Shown: piece after piece, positions 33,149 through 41,110 of the stretch
Layout: each line of letters begins with the position of its first letter
Numbering within the stretch: position 1 is the stretch's first letter
Assembly: GCA_964493075.1 (NCBI GenBank)
Contig: CAZBNU010000006.1
Location: 1-43,753 of the forward strand
Length of the DNA: 43,753 nt
Origin: SLFT01 sp964493075
GTDB lineage: Bacteria > Hydrogenedentota > Hydrogenedentia > Hydrogenedentales > CAITNO01
Direction: 5' to 3'
Notes under the pieces: generated by a model
The model's database searches: none
Told to the model about the DNA's origin: nothing
What the model saw: the letters and a program-made list of their open reading frames with translations, nothing else
Translations under genes and position numbers: made by a program

Positions 33149-33235
33149 GTAGGGTGGGTGAAGCGAATGCGAAACCCATCAAACATACGATTATATCGTG
33201 CATGGTGGGTTCCGCATTCGCTTCACCCACCCTAC
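33149..33235. repeat. Intergenic palindrome P2
   Basis: Arms at 33149-33178 and 33206-33235 match at 29 of 30 positions, beginning GTAGGGTGGGTGAAGCGAAT. The 27-nt loop contains a second small stem (ACGAT/ATCGT). It lies between the convergent symporter and DUF3368 genes, where it could end both transcripts. Similar GTAGGGTGGGT-type palindromes are, from memory, dispersed in many proteobacteria and cyanobacteria. Confidence 0.85.
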
Positions 33236-33237
33236 GA

Positions 33238-33522
33238 CTAAATATCTTTCTTTTCGCCAGCAACATCCAATAGTCTTTGTTCCAGTACTGGCGCGATGAA
33301 ACGACCGGCCTGTTTTAATGATGATAGACCAATCTTTATCGAAGGGATTACCTGTTTCTTTTTGGCAATGAGAATAATGCCGCCCGTGCCAATTACTGAT
33401 AGCCCTAAGGAATAAGCACAACGGCGGGCTTGGGCATCATCAAGTACAGCGTGATATTCCTGATGATTGTAGACGTGGTTGATAAGAGGAGAGGCATTGA
33501 CAACAATAGTCTTAATCGGCAT
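33238..33522 (-). CDS. DUF3368 (PIN-like) toxin, internally shortened
   Basis: 94-aa remnant of a DUF3368 protein, a PIN-related RNase-toxin family of about 150-160 aa. The N-terminus (TIVVNASPLI) and the C-terminal half (AVLDDAQARRCAYSLGL, GTGGIILIAKKK, RFIAPVLEQRLLDVAGE) are recognisable, but the middle, with the strand-helix region and central acidic residues, is missing after about residue 20. The reading frame remains open across the join. It overlaps the UPF0175 gene by 11 bp, the usual antitoxin-toxin arrangement. Probably an inactive toxin kept in frame, or a minimal variant. Confidence 0.75.
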   Translation of the reverse strand: MPIKTIVVNASPLINHVYNHQEYHAVLDDAQARRCAYSLGLSVIGTGGIILIAKKKQVIPSIKIGLSSLKQAGRFIAPVLEQRLLDVAGEKKDI

Positions 33523-33766
33523 TTGCAGATTCTCTCAACAATTCATCCATTGAATACTGAAACGGCGATACTTTTGCTTCTGAAAGCGCGGTGATAAAGT
33601 CTGAACGTGAAAGTCCGGCAATCTCCGCGCCCTTCCCCTGAGATATTTTTCCCTGTTCATACCACTTTGTGGCGGCGGCAATGCGCAACTCACTAGCAAA
33701 GAGTTCTGGCGGCACATGAAGTGCTGCAAAAACTGATTCCGGAAAATCTATCGTTATCGTTGTCAT
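33512..33766 (-). CDS. UPF0175 family antitoxin
   Basis: 84-aa UPF0175 protein, the usual partner of DUF3368 toxins. An N-terminal strand (ITIDFPESVFAAL), then a helix-turn-helix-like stretch (YEQGKISQGKGAEIAGLSRSDFITAL) and the conserved tail (VSPFQYSMDELLRE) are all present. It looks intact, unlike its toxin. The ATG at 33766 has AGGAGA upstream. Confidence 0.88.
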   Translation of the reverse strand: MTTITIDFPESVFAALHVPPELFASELRIAAATKWYEQGKISQGKGAEIAGLSRSDFITALSEAKVSPFQYSMDELLRESANAD

Positions 33767-33807
33767 AATGGTATCTCCTTGCTATACACAGTATACCAGA
33801 ACAATTA

Positions 33808-34344
33808 TCACAGTGTCTCAATGGTGATATGTGTATTCGTATAGATGCAGATTTCTGCGGCGATGCGCAAGGACTTGTCCACGATTTCCTGGGCGTTGAG
33901 GTCGGTATGGTTTGAGAGGGCGCGGGCGGCTGCGAGGGCATAGGAGCCGCCGCTCCCGATGGCGAGGATGCCGTCTTCCGGTTCGATGATTTCACCGCCA
34001 CCGGAGATGAGCAGCGACATATTCCGGTCGCTCACGGCAAGAAGCGCGTTCAACTGGCGCAGGTATTTGTCGGTACGCCATTCTTTGCCCAGTTCCACGG
34101 CAGCGCGGAGCAGGTTCTTGTTGAACTCCTTCAGTTTGCCTTCAAAACGCTCGAAGAGGGTGAAGGCGTCCGCCACAGCGCCCGCGAATCCTGCCAGCAC
34201 TTCGCCGTCAGCAAGGCGACGCACTTTGGTGGCATTCCCTTTCATGATCGTGTCGCCAATGGTTACCTGGCCATCGCCGCCCATGGCGACAACACCGTTT
34301 TTCCGGACGCATAATACGGTTGTGCCGTAAAATGTTTGTGTCAT
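33808..34344 (-). CDS. hslV: ATP-dependent protease subunit HslV
   Basis: 178-aa proteasome-like threonine peptidase that works with the HslU ATPase. A seven-residue propeptide (MTQTFYG) precedes the catalytic Thr8 in GTTVLCVR; GGDGQVTIGDTIMKGNATKV and AIGSGGSYALAAARAL are family hallmarks. The ATG at 34344 has GGAG 8 nt upstream. HslU is usually the next gene, but here the following gene is the UPF0175 antitoxin, so HslU must be elsewhere or the module has been split. Upstream is a dyad with divergent -10 boxes. Confidence 0.95.
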   Translation of the reverse strand: MTQTFYGTTVLCVRKNGVVAMGGDGQVTIGDTIMKGNATKVRRLADGEVLAGFAGAVADAFTLFERFEGKLKEFNKNLLRAAVELGKEWRTDKYLRQLNALLAVSDRNMSLLISGGGEIIEPEDGILAIGSGGSYALAAARALSNHTDLNAQEIVDKSLRIAAEICIYTNTHITIETL

Positions 34345-34395
34345 GTTCGTTTCTCCAATCTGCAGTAAGTTTTGTAATTGCGACTATGCTTTTCT

Positions 34396-34421
34396 ATTAT
34401 ACCTGTTGGAAACGGTATAAT
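34396..34421. promoter_or_regulatory. Dyad with a -10 box on each strand, between hslV and the acyltransferase
   Basis: ATTATACC and GGTATAAT, a perfect 8-bp inverted repeat with a 10-nt spacer. The minus-strand TATAAT (396-401) and plus-strand TATAAT (416-421) point away from each other, so a bound protein could control both hslV and the divergent gene. Neither has a good -35 hexamer. Confidence 0.45.
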
Positions 34422-34434
34422 TCCCTTTAGTGGT

Positions 34435-34515
34435 CGTCATTGCGAGGTACGAAGCAATCTCAACAACTCTCATGTCATTACTGTGCACCGGATTGCTTCG
34501 TACCTCGCAATGACG
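34435..34515. repeat. Intergenic palindrome P3
   Basis: Arms of 25 nt at 34435-34459 and 34491-34515 match perfectly; they begin CGTCATTGCGAGGTACGAAG. The 31-nt loop has no notable sub-structure. It sits in the leader of the hexapeptide acyltransferase, 38 nt before its start codon, and fell inside an upstream extension of that frame. Motifs of the CGTCATTGCGAGG type are, from memory, dispersed in many unrelated bacteria. Confidence 0.9.
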
Positions 34516-34553
34516 GGTTTAATAGTTGGCTGAATGAATCATGGAGAACCCCT

Positions 34554-35267
34554 ATGTCTCTCAGAAGAAAATGGCGGCGCTGGGTTAACAGCCGTAAATT
34601 TGTGCGCGTCGGCAAGCGTTGTAGTATTGATGGCTACAACATTGAAATTGACGGCCATGTAGAACTGGAAGATTTCTGCAAGGTGCGCAGCAACACCATC
34701 ATGCGCACCAACGGCGGCGGCAAGATTCTGATCGGCACCTATTCCGGAATCAGTTATAATTGTGTTTTCGAGGCGCGTACTATCATCCAGATAGGCAAGT
34801 ACACGGGCATTGCCGAGTTTTGCGTTATCCGGGACACGAACCATGCGGTGATCGGCACTTCCGAACACTGGCGGCTTACACCCCACATCTCGCAGCCCAT
34901 CGTGATAGGCGACGGCTGTCTCATCGGAAGCGGGTGCTATATTTCGCCTGGCGTTGCCATTGGCGACGGCGCGGTGATTGCCCAGCACAGTGTGGTGACA
35001 AAAGACGTGAGGCCCTTCGAGGTCTGGTCCGGCAACCCGGCGCGCAAGGTGGCGCACCGGATCCATGGCATCCCGGAGACCATGCAGAAACGCTATCAGG
35101 AACTGCTCGACACCTATGGCGTTCGCGACATCCGCCACGGGTTCCAGAAACAGGCAGAAGAAATCCGCGACGCAGTAAACCTTGAGGGCAACCGCGCCGC
35201 GGAGGAACGTGATCGGCTTATGGCGTTGTTTGCTGCTGAACCAAAGGACAGCGAAACAACTTCGTAA
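34554..35267 (+). CDS. Hexapeptide-repeat acyltransferase (left-handed beta-helix)
   Basis: 237-aa transferase of the LbH family, probably O- or N-acetylating a sugar or cell-envelope component. Repeated I/V-G-x-x motifs run from about 25 to 170 (CSIDGYNIEIDGHVEL through IGDGAVIAQHSVVTKDV), and the DTNHAVIGTSEHW and GNPARKVAHRI segments match acetyltransferases of polysaccharide loci. A helical tail follows from about 175. The ATG at 34554 has GGAGA 6 nt upstream. It converges on the DUF4914-like gene with a single base between the stops. No other polysaccharide gene is adjacent. Confidence 0.85.
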   Translation: MSLRRKWRRWVNSRKFVRVGKRCSIDGYNIEIDGHVELEDFCKVRSNTIMRTNGGGKILIGTYSGISYNCVFEARTIIQIGKYTGIAEFCVIRDTNHAVIGTSEHWRLTPHISQPIVIGDGCLIGSGCYISPGVAIGDGAVIAQHSVVTKDVRPFEVWSGNPARKVAHRIHGIPETMQKRYQELLDTYGVRDIRHGFQKQAEEIRDAVNLEGNRAAEERDRLMALFAAEPKDSETTS

Positions 35268-35268
35268 T

Positions 35269-37185
35269 TTATGATTGTCCCGGGGCAATATAGGTGGTCG
35301 CTATGAGCGACTGATAATCATTCACCTGCCCGCCGTCCAGACAGCACTCGATGATGGTCTTGCCGAGGGGGTGCAGTTCGGGAACCATGAACTGGCGGAT
35401 ATGGCGGTGGAAGAATTCCGTCAGAATTTCGGCGCCTTCGTCATAGGCGGCATCGCCCACTTCGGGCTGTGTGTTTACCTGCAGCAGCCAGCGGGGTACA
35501 GAATAACCCTCCAGGGTGACATGCTGCAAGGCATGCCCCAGCAGCGGGCATCGGGCTGGACGGAACTGGTCGGTCTTGAACTTCGCAATACCCCGTCGCG
35601 CAAGGTATTCACGGGTGATCCATTGCGGCATAAAGCCGACTTTCCAGGCGCCCACATTCTGATTCGGACACAGAATATGAACCACCTTGGGTGTCGCCAG
35701 TATCTGGTTCAAGAGTAGGTTGGCATGTTCCACTTTCAAGCCCGGCGCAAAGGGCCAGTAGGAACCGACACCCTCAGAGGTCATTCCTTCGGAATCCACT
35801 ATGCTCGGGTTGTCATGGCCGCGGGGCGCCACAAGTCGCCACAGCCAGGACAGCGACGGCGGCAACAGGTGGAACAGTCCGATGATTCCATACGTGGGGT
35901 GTGCGGCGGTGCAAGGCGGTGTGCGCACGCCCAGACTGCGGATGTCCACCGCAACCGGCTCTTCTACAACATCCGGCATGGCGCGGCGCGGCAGGATAAC
36001 CCGCGGGTTTGGACAGGGTTTGTTGGGCATATCCATGGTGTGTTCCCAGATAAGGGCGCGGCTATTGGGTACGGCATCTATATTCAGGAACAACAGTGGT
36101 TCTTCCGGTTGTGCCGTTAATGCCTCAAACATCGGATCCGTACCGTAGCTGTCAATGTGATTTACACGGACAAACCAGGCGTTTTCCGCGTCTACAACAG
36201 TCAACTTGCCGTCGCCTTTTTGTATGGAGGGATGGCAGAGCGCCATGTCGTCCGTTACGGGACGCAGTGCGCAGCCACGCGGGATTTCCAGAAACCGTCT
36301 TTCATCGGTAACTGTATTCACGCCCAGCAACAGACGTCCGTCTGCTTCGCGGTGTGCTACTTCCAGCATTTCGCTTTTGCCGCCACCGCTGGCGCCTTCG
36401 TGCATGATGGTCAGCGTGTTGTCGTAAGGGGTCACCACCTGTACCACCGAACAGTGGGCCGTCACCCAGCCTTCCCGTTCACCGAGTCCCAGCAGGCTTC
36501 CGTATACGCCTTTTTTGGCGCTCGGTCCCGGGTACAGGTTGTACGCAAAGATTTCATGGCTTTGCTTGCCCCGTTTATGCACCACAACCTGTTTGCCGTC
36601 GAAGTGGGTGTGCCGGAAGGGCGGCGCAATATAGAGAATAAGTTGCGGACTGAATTTGGAGGGAAGGTCTTCGGGGGGGATGATCCCTTGAAGCATGGCG
36701 AGTCCAAGCGCAAAGAACCCTGCGTTGGCGGGCGCAATTACCATCGCATCCATGCCCATCTTGCGACGACCCGCCACAAAGCCGAATACGGCAAGTTCCT
36801 GTTCTTTCAGCCATGCCATCGTTTCCTGGCGCAACGGTTCAAAAGAACCGTTGAAGCGTTCCGCGTAGGTGGGTTTGTCGGTAGGCAAATCGTCTCCGAT
36901 TACCATGCAGTCCGGATCGCGGCGACGCATATAAATATCCGTGTAATTCGCGCAGATGCCATTGCGCACCCGTGCAACAGTTGCCTCTACCACAGTGCCT
37001 TTACCGGGCACATCGTAGCCCACCTCAAAATAGTCGCTGTCCGCACCACCACAGGCAAGGTCTACCAGCTCCGTGGTAGTTGCAGCAACAGTAACCTTGG
37101 GACTTGCTTCCAGAATGGCTTGGGCTTCGGGAGGCGGATTGAACAACCGCCATCGGTCTGTTTGTTTGTCTTTGTTCTGTTGCAT
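35269..37185 (-). CDS. DUF4914-like protein with PEP-carboxykinase-type P-loop
   Basis: 638-aa protein that looks like the DUF4914 family, large cytosolic proteins of unknown function from Bacteroidetes, Spirochaetes and PVC bacteria. A PEP-carboxykinase/HPr-kinase-like P-loop EGASGGGKSE occurs at about 263-272, followed by FLNIDAVPNSRALIWEHTMD and a GVGSYWPFAPG stretch of the kind seen in ATP-dependent PEP carboxykinase-fold enzymes. A kinase or nucleotide-hydrolysing enzyme is a fair inference, not proven. It is the last gene in the minus-strand run after DUF1638, SufU and SufS (83-bp gap). Family assignment is from memory. Confidence 0.6.
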   Translation of the reverse strand: MQQNKDKQTDRWRLFNPPPEAQAILEASPKVTVAATTTELVDLACGGADSDYFEVGYDVPGKGTVVEATVARVRNGICANYTDIYMRRRDPDCMVIGDDLPTDKPTYAERFNGSFEPLRQETMAWLKEQELAVFGFVAGRRKMGMDAMVIAPANAGFFALGLAMLQGIIPPEDLPSKFSPQLILYIAPPFRHTHFDGKQVVVHKRGKQSHEIFAYNLYPGPSAKKGVYGSLLGLGEREGWVTAHCSVVQVVTPYDNTLTIMHEGASGGGKSEMLEVAHREADGRLLLGVNTVTDERRFLEIPRGCALRPVTDDMALCHPSIQKGDGKLTVVDAENAWFVRVNHIDSYGTDPMFEALTAQPEEPLLFLNIDAVPNSRALIWEHTMDMPNKPCPNPRVILPRRAMPDVVEEPVAVDIRSLGVRTPPCTAAHPTYGIIGLFHLLPPSLSWLWRLVAPRGHDNPSIVDSEGMTSEGVGSYWPFAPGLKVEHANLLLNQILATPKVVHILCPNQNVGAWKVGFMPQWITREYLARRGIAKFKTDQFRPARCPLLGHALQHVTLEGYSVPRWLLQVNTQPEVGDAAYDEGAEILTEFFHRHIRQFMVPELHPLGKTIIECCLDGGQVNDYQSLIATTYIAPGQS

Positions 37186-37267
37186 GCTTTTGCTCCTGTA
37201 GTTGTTTCGCGGGTTATCAGCAGAAATTTGGGTATAAACGTATGCGCAGGCGAAAAAGATGACACCT

Positions 37268-38011
37268 TTAGTCGGTTATTTTACTGCAAACCACCTGATC
37301 GTAGTCGTAAACCCCTGCAATGTGCCCGCCCGGCGGAATCACCAGAAATTGTTCTTCCGGCCAATTGCCCGTTATCAAAGATTCAATAAGACGAATGCTC
37401 CCCGGCAGATGTTGCATGTTTTTGCCTGCCGACTGCATATACGCTTTTATCCGTTCAATAAGTACGTCTATATGGGTTTCAGGAACATCAATTAACGGAA
37501 TGTCCGGGCTATCATGGTGTGCCGTCAGGGCATCCACGAGATAACGGGCGTTTTCTTCGCCATAGATTTCAGCCAGTTCCAGGAAAGACTGTCCGCCCTG
37601 ACCGAAAGAACGGGCGTCTCCGTCAGAGAAAACAGAATCGCCGCGCTCTGAATACCCCACCGAGGTCCATGCCTGACTGGGATTGCCGCCAAAGTGTTCT
37701 TCAAATGCCTGTTTCGATCCCAGAAACAGGGTGGTGCAGTCGTGGGCGCGGGGGATCACCAGCGGAAACCGTTTGGCAGTAAGGCCGATGGTCGCATTGC
37801 CGCATAAGCCATAAGCCAAAAGCACGGCATCATAGGCAATATCGCCCTCAGCGGCGACATCAATCTGCTCCTGCAACAGTTCCCGCAATCGGGAAGGGTG
37901 GTTATGCTCTCCTTTTGCGAAAAAGGACAGGTCTAGGGTGTTGGGCGATCGTGCGGCGCACCAGCATACCTCACGGGTGAGTACGTCGCAAGCCAGAACA
38001 CGGAAATGCAT
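37268..38011 (-). CDS. DUF1638 domain protein
   Basis: 247-aa DUF1638 protein. Recognised by the CDVLTREVCWCAARSPNTLDLSFF start, the AVLLAYGLCGN motif and the PLVIPRAHDCTTLFLGSK motif, with three conserved Cys/His positions that could bind metal or a corrinoid-linked cofactor. These proteins are often near corrinoid methyltransferase genes; function is unknown. The ATG at 38011 has AGGAG 6-8 nt upstream; the frame stays open to 38263 but the extra part overlaps SufU and has no homology. It lies 52 bp after sufU and 82 bp before the DUF4914-like gene. Confidence 0.85.
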   Translation of the reverse strand: MHFRVLACDVLTREVCWCAARSPNTLDLSFFAKGEHNHPSRLRELLQEQIDVAAEGDIAYDAVLLAYGLCGNATIGLTAKRFPLVIPRAHDCTTLFLGSKQAFEEHFGGNPSQAWTSVGYSERGDSVFSDGDARSFGQGGQSFLELAEIYGEENARYLVDALTAHHDSPDIPLIDVPETHIDVLIERIKAYMQSAGKNMQHLPGSIRLIESLITGNWPEEQFLVIPPGGHIAGVYDYDQVVCSKITD

Positions 38012-38063
38012 AGAGTTCTCCTGTTTACATTTAGTTGGCACAGTAACCATGCGCAACGGGCAA

Positions 38064-38513
38064 TTATTCCCCGGACTTGGCAGTATTGCTCTTGAGAAAC
38101 TCATCCAACGCTCGCCACGGCAGCACCGCGCACTTGATGCGCATGGGATAAGCGCGTACGCCAGCGAAAGCCGCCAGATTACCCAGCGCAGCCTCGTCAA
38201 CAGGTGCATCGGGCGATTCCTGAAGCATCGAATGAAACGCCTGATAAAGGGCATGAAACCCATCCACGGTTTTGCCCTGTAATATCTCTGTCAGCATGGA
38301 GGCGCTTGCCTTGGAAATGGCACATCCGTTCCCTTCGAAGGTGATTGCCGAAAATGTCTGATTCTCCAGTTGAATATACAGTTTGAAGGTATCGCCGCAC
38401 AGAGGATTATACGCATCAATCACGGCGGTTGCATCATCCCTTTTGGAATAGTTCTTCGGATGTTTGTTATGTTCAAGAATCAGCTGTTCATAGAGCACAT
38501 TAGACTCCGACAT
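38064..38513 (-). CDS. sufU: Fe-S cluster assembly scaffold SufU
   Basis: 149-aa U-type scaffold or sulfur-transfer protein of Fe-S cluster assembly. The three cysteine ligands plus Asp are present: NPLCGD (C39, D41), GNGCAIS (C64) and IKCAVLPW (C128). The insertion before C128 and the C-terminal LPW are SufU rather than IscU marks; SufU is a zinc-dependent sulfur-transfer partner of SufS in Gram-positive and related bacteria. Stop and start overlap sufS by one base, so translation is coupled. No sufBCD genes are in the window. Confidence 0.93.
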   Translation of the reverse strand: MSESNVLYEQLILEHNKHPKNYSKRDDATAVIDAYNPLCGDTFKLYIQLENQTFSAITFEGNGCAISKASASMLTEILQGKTVDGFHALYQAFHSMLQESPDAPVDEAALGNLAAFAGVRAYPMRIKCAVLPWRALDEFLKSNTAKSGE

Positions 38514-39745
38514 TACGCAAAAACCTTTCTTACCTGGTGCAGCCCGCGTACCAGAGTGTCAATATCCTGCTTCGTGTTGTAAAGGCCAAATGAGGCGCGG
38601 GCTGTGGCCGGTATGCCATAAAACTGCATCAGCGGTTGGGCACAATGATGACCGGAACGGATGGCTACGCATTCATGGTCCAATAACTGGGCAATATCAT
38701 GAGGATGGGCGCAGTCCATGGTAAATGATAGCACACTGGATTTGTGGGTTGCAGTGCCGAGTATGGTAAGCCCCTCGATTGTTGTCAACGCTTCCGACGC
38801 ATACTGCAACAATTCCTGTTCGTGTTTTATGATGCTATCCATACCGATACCCTCAAGGTACTCAACAGCAGCAGCCAATCCTGCAGCGCCGGCGATGTGC
38901 GGCGTGCCCGCCTCAAACTTCTCAGGGGCGTTTCTGAAGGTAGTTTCATCAAAAGTCACCGTGGTGATCATGCCACTGCCGGTCTGGAAGGGACACATCG
39001 CTTCCAGCAGTTCTGTGCGCCCACATAACACGCCGATGCCGGTAGGACCATACATTTTGTGACCGGAGCAACAGAAGAAGTCTGCCCCCATTTCCTGCAG
39101 AACAATTTTCAGGTGCGCCGCACTCTGGGCGCCATCCACGAGGCATACTGCCCCCTGACTTCTTGCCTTGCTGCAAATATCCCGAACAGGATTTACTGTG
39201 CCGAGCACATTGGATATATGCGTTACGGCTACGAGTTTCGTTCGTTCATTCAGCAGACGGTCAAATTCGGCCATGACCAATTCCCCCGATTCGGTGATGG
39301 GAACTACCCGAAGATTCGCGCCTGTTGACCGGCACAGCATTTGCCAGGGCACGATATTCGAATGATGTTCCATCTGGGTTATCAGAATTTCATCATCGGC
39401 ATGCAAGAAGGATTGTCCGAATCCATGAGCCACCAAGTTTATGGACTCCGTGGTACCGGAAGTAAACACGGTTTCGTAGCCAGCATCGGCGCCTAGAAAT
39501 CCGCTGACAGTTTTTCGTGCAGCATCATAGCTTTCGGAAGCCTTCTGACTGAGATAATGCAGACCACGATTCACATTGGCATTTTGGCAGGTGTAAAAGT
39601 TCACCAGCGCGTCAATGACGCACTGGGGCTTCTGGGTCGTAGCGGCGTTGTCCAGGTAAGCAGGCAATTTACCCTGTATCGGGACACGGAGTATTGTAAA
39701 ATCGTTGCGGAAAGCATCGTTATCTTTGTTGGCGTGAGTACTCAA
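38513..39745 (-). CDS. sufS: Cysteine desulfurase SufS
   Basis: 410-aa PLP-dependent class II desulfurase that takes sulfur from cysteine and passes it as persulfide to SufU. YLDNAATTQKP marks the N-terminus, PLP Lys230 lies in SGHKMYGPTGIGVL, and the catalytic loop Cys368 is in RSGHHCAQPLM, the short SufS-type loop. The start is probably TTG at 39745 because no ATG is near the family N-terminus; the ribosome-binding site is weak. It heads the four-gene run SufS-SufU-DUF1638-DUF4914-like and may be driven from the 136-bp gap upstream. Confidence 0.93.
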   Translation of the reverse strand: MSTHANKDNDAFRNDFTILRVPIQGKLPAYLDNAATTQKPQCVIDALVNFYTCQNANVNRGLHYLSQKASESYDAARKTVSGFLGADAGYETVFTSGTTESINLVAHGFGQSFLHADDEILITQMEHHSNIVPWQMLCRSTGANLRVVPITESGELVMAEFDRLLNERTKLVAVTHISNVLGTVNPVRDICSKARSQGAVCLVDGAQSAAHLKIVLQEMGADFFCCSGHKMYGPTGIGVLCGRTELLEAMCPFQTGSGMITTVTFDETTFRNAPEKFEAGTPHIAGAAGLAAAVEYLEGIGMDSIIKHEQELLQYASEALTTIEGLTILGTATHKSSVLSFTMDCAHPHDIAQLLDHECVAIRSGHHCAQPLMQFYGIPATARASFGLYNTKQDIDTLVRGLHQVRKVFA

Positions 39746-39800
39746 TATTGTCTTTCAATTGTAAGTTAGTGTCTTTATATTATGCCCTGTTCAGTCGGAC

Positions 39801-39837
39801 AATAGAAAATCAGGCTTTTGCACAAGACAAAAGCCTG
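39801..39837 (-). terminator. Intrinsic terminator of the pseudopilin gene
   Basis: On the minus strand CAGGCTTTTG, 7-nt loop, CAAAAGCCTG (perfect 10-bp stem), then ATTTTCTATT. It follows the pseudopilin stop by about 45 nt and separates it from sufS. Confidence 0.8.
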
Positions 39838-39881
39838 ATAATTTCAGTCATGGTTGCTTACTTAAAGCAAGCAGATTCTGC

Positions 39882-40892
39882 TTAGATGTTCGCCATCAAA
39901 CCACCAACGAAACTGGCAACTGGTCCGTTAATTGGTCCGGGGCCAAATTCTTCATAGCGCATGAATTCAACGTGGCCGTCCATGTATAGAATATTGGAGC
40001 CGCCTGGGATGTGGTTGAATTCTTGAAGGCTGGTGGAAACACCGTCAGCCATGAGAAAAAGTGTACTCTGTGCCATTGCCGAAGCGCCGGGGTTATTAAT
40101 GTCGGTAATCATGAAACGTTCAATACCTTCGCGGAACCGATATACCTTTGTGCTTGTGCTGCCCGGTCCGCCGCCATTACCAAATCCTGCAGGAACAGTG
40201 GCATCATCCAGTAATTTTTTAAATACATAATCAGCTGTATTGGCATCGGCCCCGGAATTAAGCAGCAAGGTTAATTCGCGGTCTAAAGCAGTTGCGACCA
40301 TCTGTGTAGGCGCATCCACGTTAACACTATTAATCGGAATCTGCGTTATAAAAGCAGGGTCATTGGGAAACAGATCAAAAACATAACCCATATACCAGTA
40401 ACTGTCATCAGCAGACTGCATACCCGAATAACCACCAGTGCACATGATGTTAAAGATGGGATCGCCAACCGAAACGACTGCGCCGCTATTGGTGACAAAC
40501 GGCGATTTACATAAGGCATCTCCTGGGTCATTATTAGGATCAGAAGGGCAATAATTAATTGCCGGATCCGTGAGATATTCAGGATAGAGGCTGCCCATAT
40601 AAGCACCGGCGGCAATCACAAACTGCTTTGAGGTTCCACCTTCATTATTGCAATCAGAAGTACCATCCCAAGCTGGGGCAGCGCACATGGGGGGATAAGA
40701 TTCCCCTTTGGATTCATTCGAATACATCTTGAATACCAGCCCCCATTGTTTCAGATTGTTCTGGCAGCTGGAGCGGCGCGCTGCTTCACGGGCGCGTGCA
40801 AGGGCCGGGAGCAGAATGGCGGCAAGAATACCGATAATGGCTATAACGACCAACAGTTCAATGAGCGTAAATCCTTTGTGTTTTTTTAGCAT
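39882..40892 (-). CDS. DUF1559-type prepilin-like (type II secretion pseudopilin) protein
   Basis: 336-aa exported protein with a type IV prepilin signal: short basic leader MLKKHKG cut before Phe8, then FTLIELLVVIAIIGIL with Glu at +5, and a hydrophobic helix. The C-terminus has the SNILYMDGHVEF ending with an H-X10-DG spacing, close to the H-X9-DG motif of proteins called DUF1559, which occur in dozens of paralogues in Planctomycetes, Lentisphaerae and related phyla. Function is unknown; surface pseudopilus or secretion roles are suspected. AAGGAG precedes the ATG at 40892. It has an own promoter and terminator, hence a single-gene unit. Expansion in this lineage is the best clue to the host. 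Confidence 0.9.
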   Translation of the reverse strand: MLKKHKGFTLIELLVVIAIIGILAAILLPALARAREAARRSSCQNNLKQWGLVFKMYSNESKGESYPPMCAAPAWDGTSDCNNEGGTSKQFVIAAGAYMGSLYPEYLTDPAINYCPSDPNNDPGDALCKSPFVTNSGAVVSVGDPIFNIMCTGGYSGMQSADDSYWYMGYVFDLFPNDPAFITQIPINSVNVDAPTQMVATALDRELTLLLNSGADANTADYVFKKLLDDATVPAGFGNGGGPGSTSTKVYRFREGIERFMITDINNPGASAMAQSTLFLMADGVSTSLQEFNHIPGGSNILYMDGHVEFMRYEEFGPGPINGPVASFVGGLMANI

Positions 40893-41081
40893 CTTGATTT
40901 CTCCTTATTTTTGATACAAAAAGCATACAACACACACAAGACAAAAAGACGTCGTGACAACAGCGGACGGTAATCAATTACCGCATGGTGTAGGAAAAAG
41001 CCTCCAAATTCCTCCTGTGTTACATGAACAAAAAGGCTTACCGCCACTATTAAGCACTTTTCAACTTTACGAACCAAGTTT

Positions 41082-41110
41082 ATTCTATCACAACCCATCC
41101 TGATTTTCAA
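41082..41110 (-). promoter_or_regulatory. Putative sigma-70 promoter of the pseudopilin gene
   Basis: Minus-strand TTGAAA (41105-41110), 17-nt spacer, TAGAAT (41082-41087). The predicted start near 41075 leaves a long leader of about 180 nt before the gene, containing the stem CGGTAAT/ATTACCG. Confidence 0.5.

Noticed and set aside
36157..37389. 410-codon plus-strand frame over the DUF4914-like gene
   Set aside because: It overlaps two genes with recognisable families on the minus strand and shows no domain of its own.
40886..41110. 74-codon minus-strand frame overlapping the pseudopilin start
   Set aside because: The predicted promoter of the pseudopilin lies inside its first codons, so most of its start would not be transcribed; no ribosome-binding site seen.
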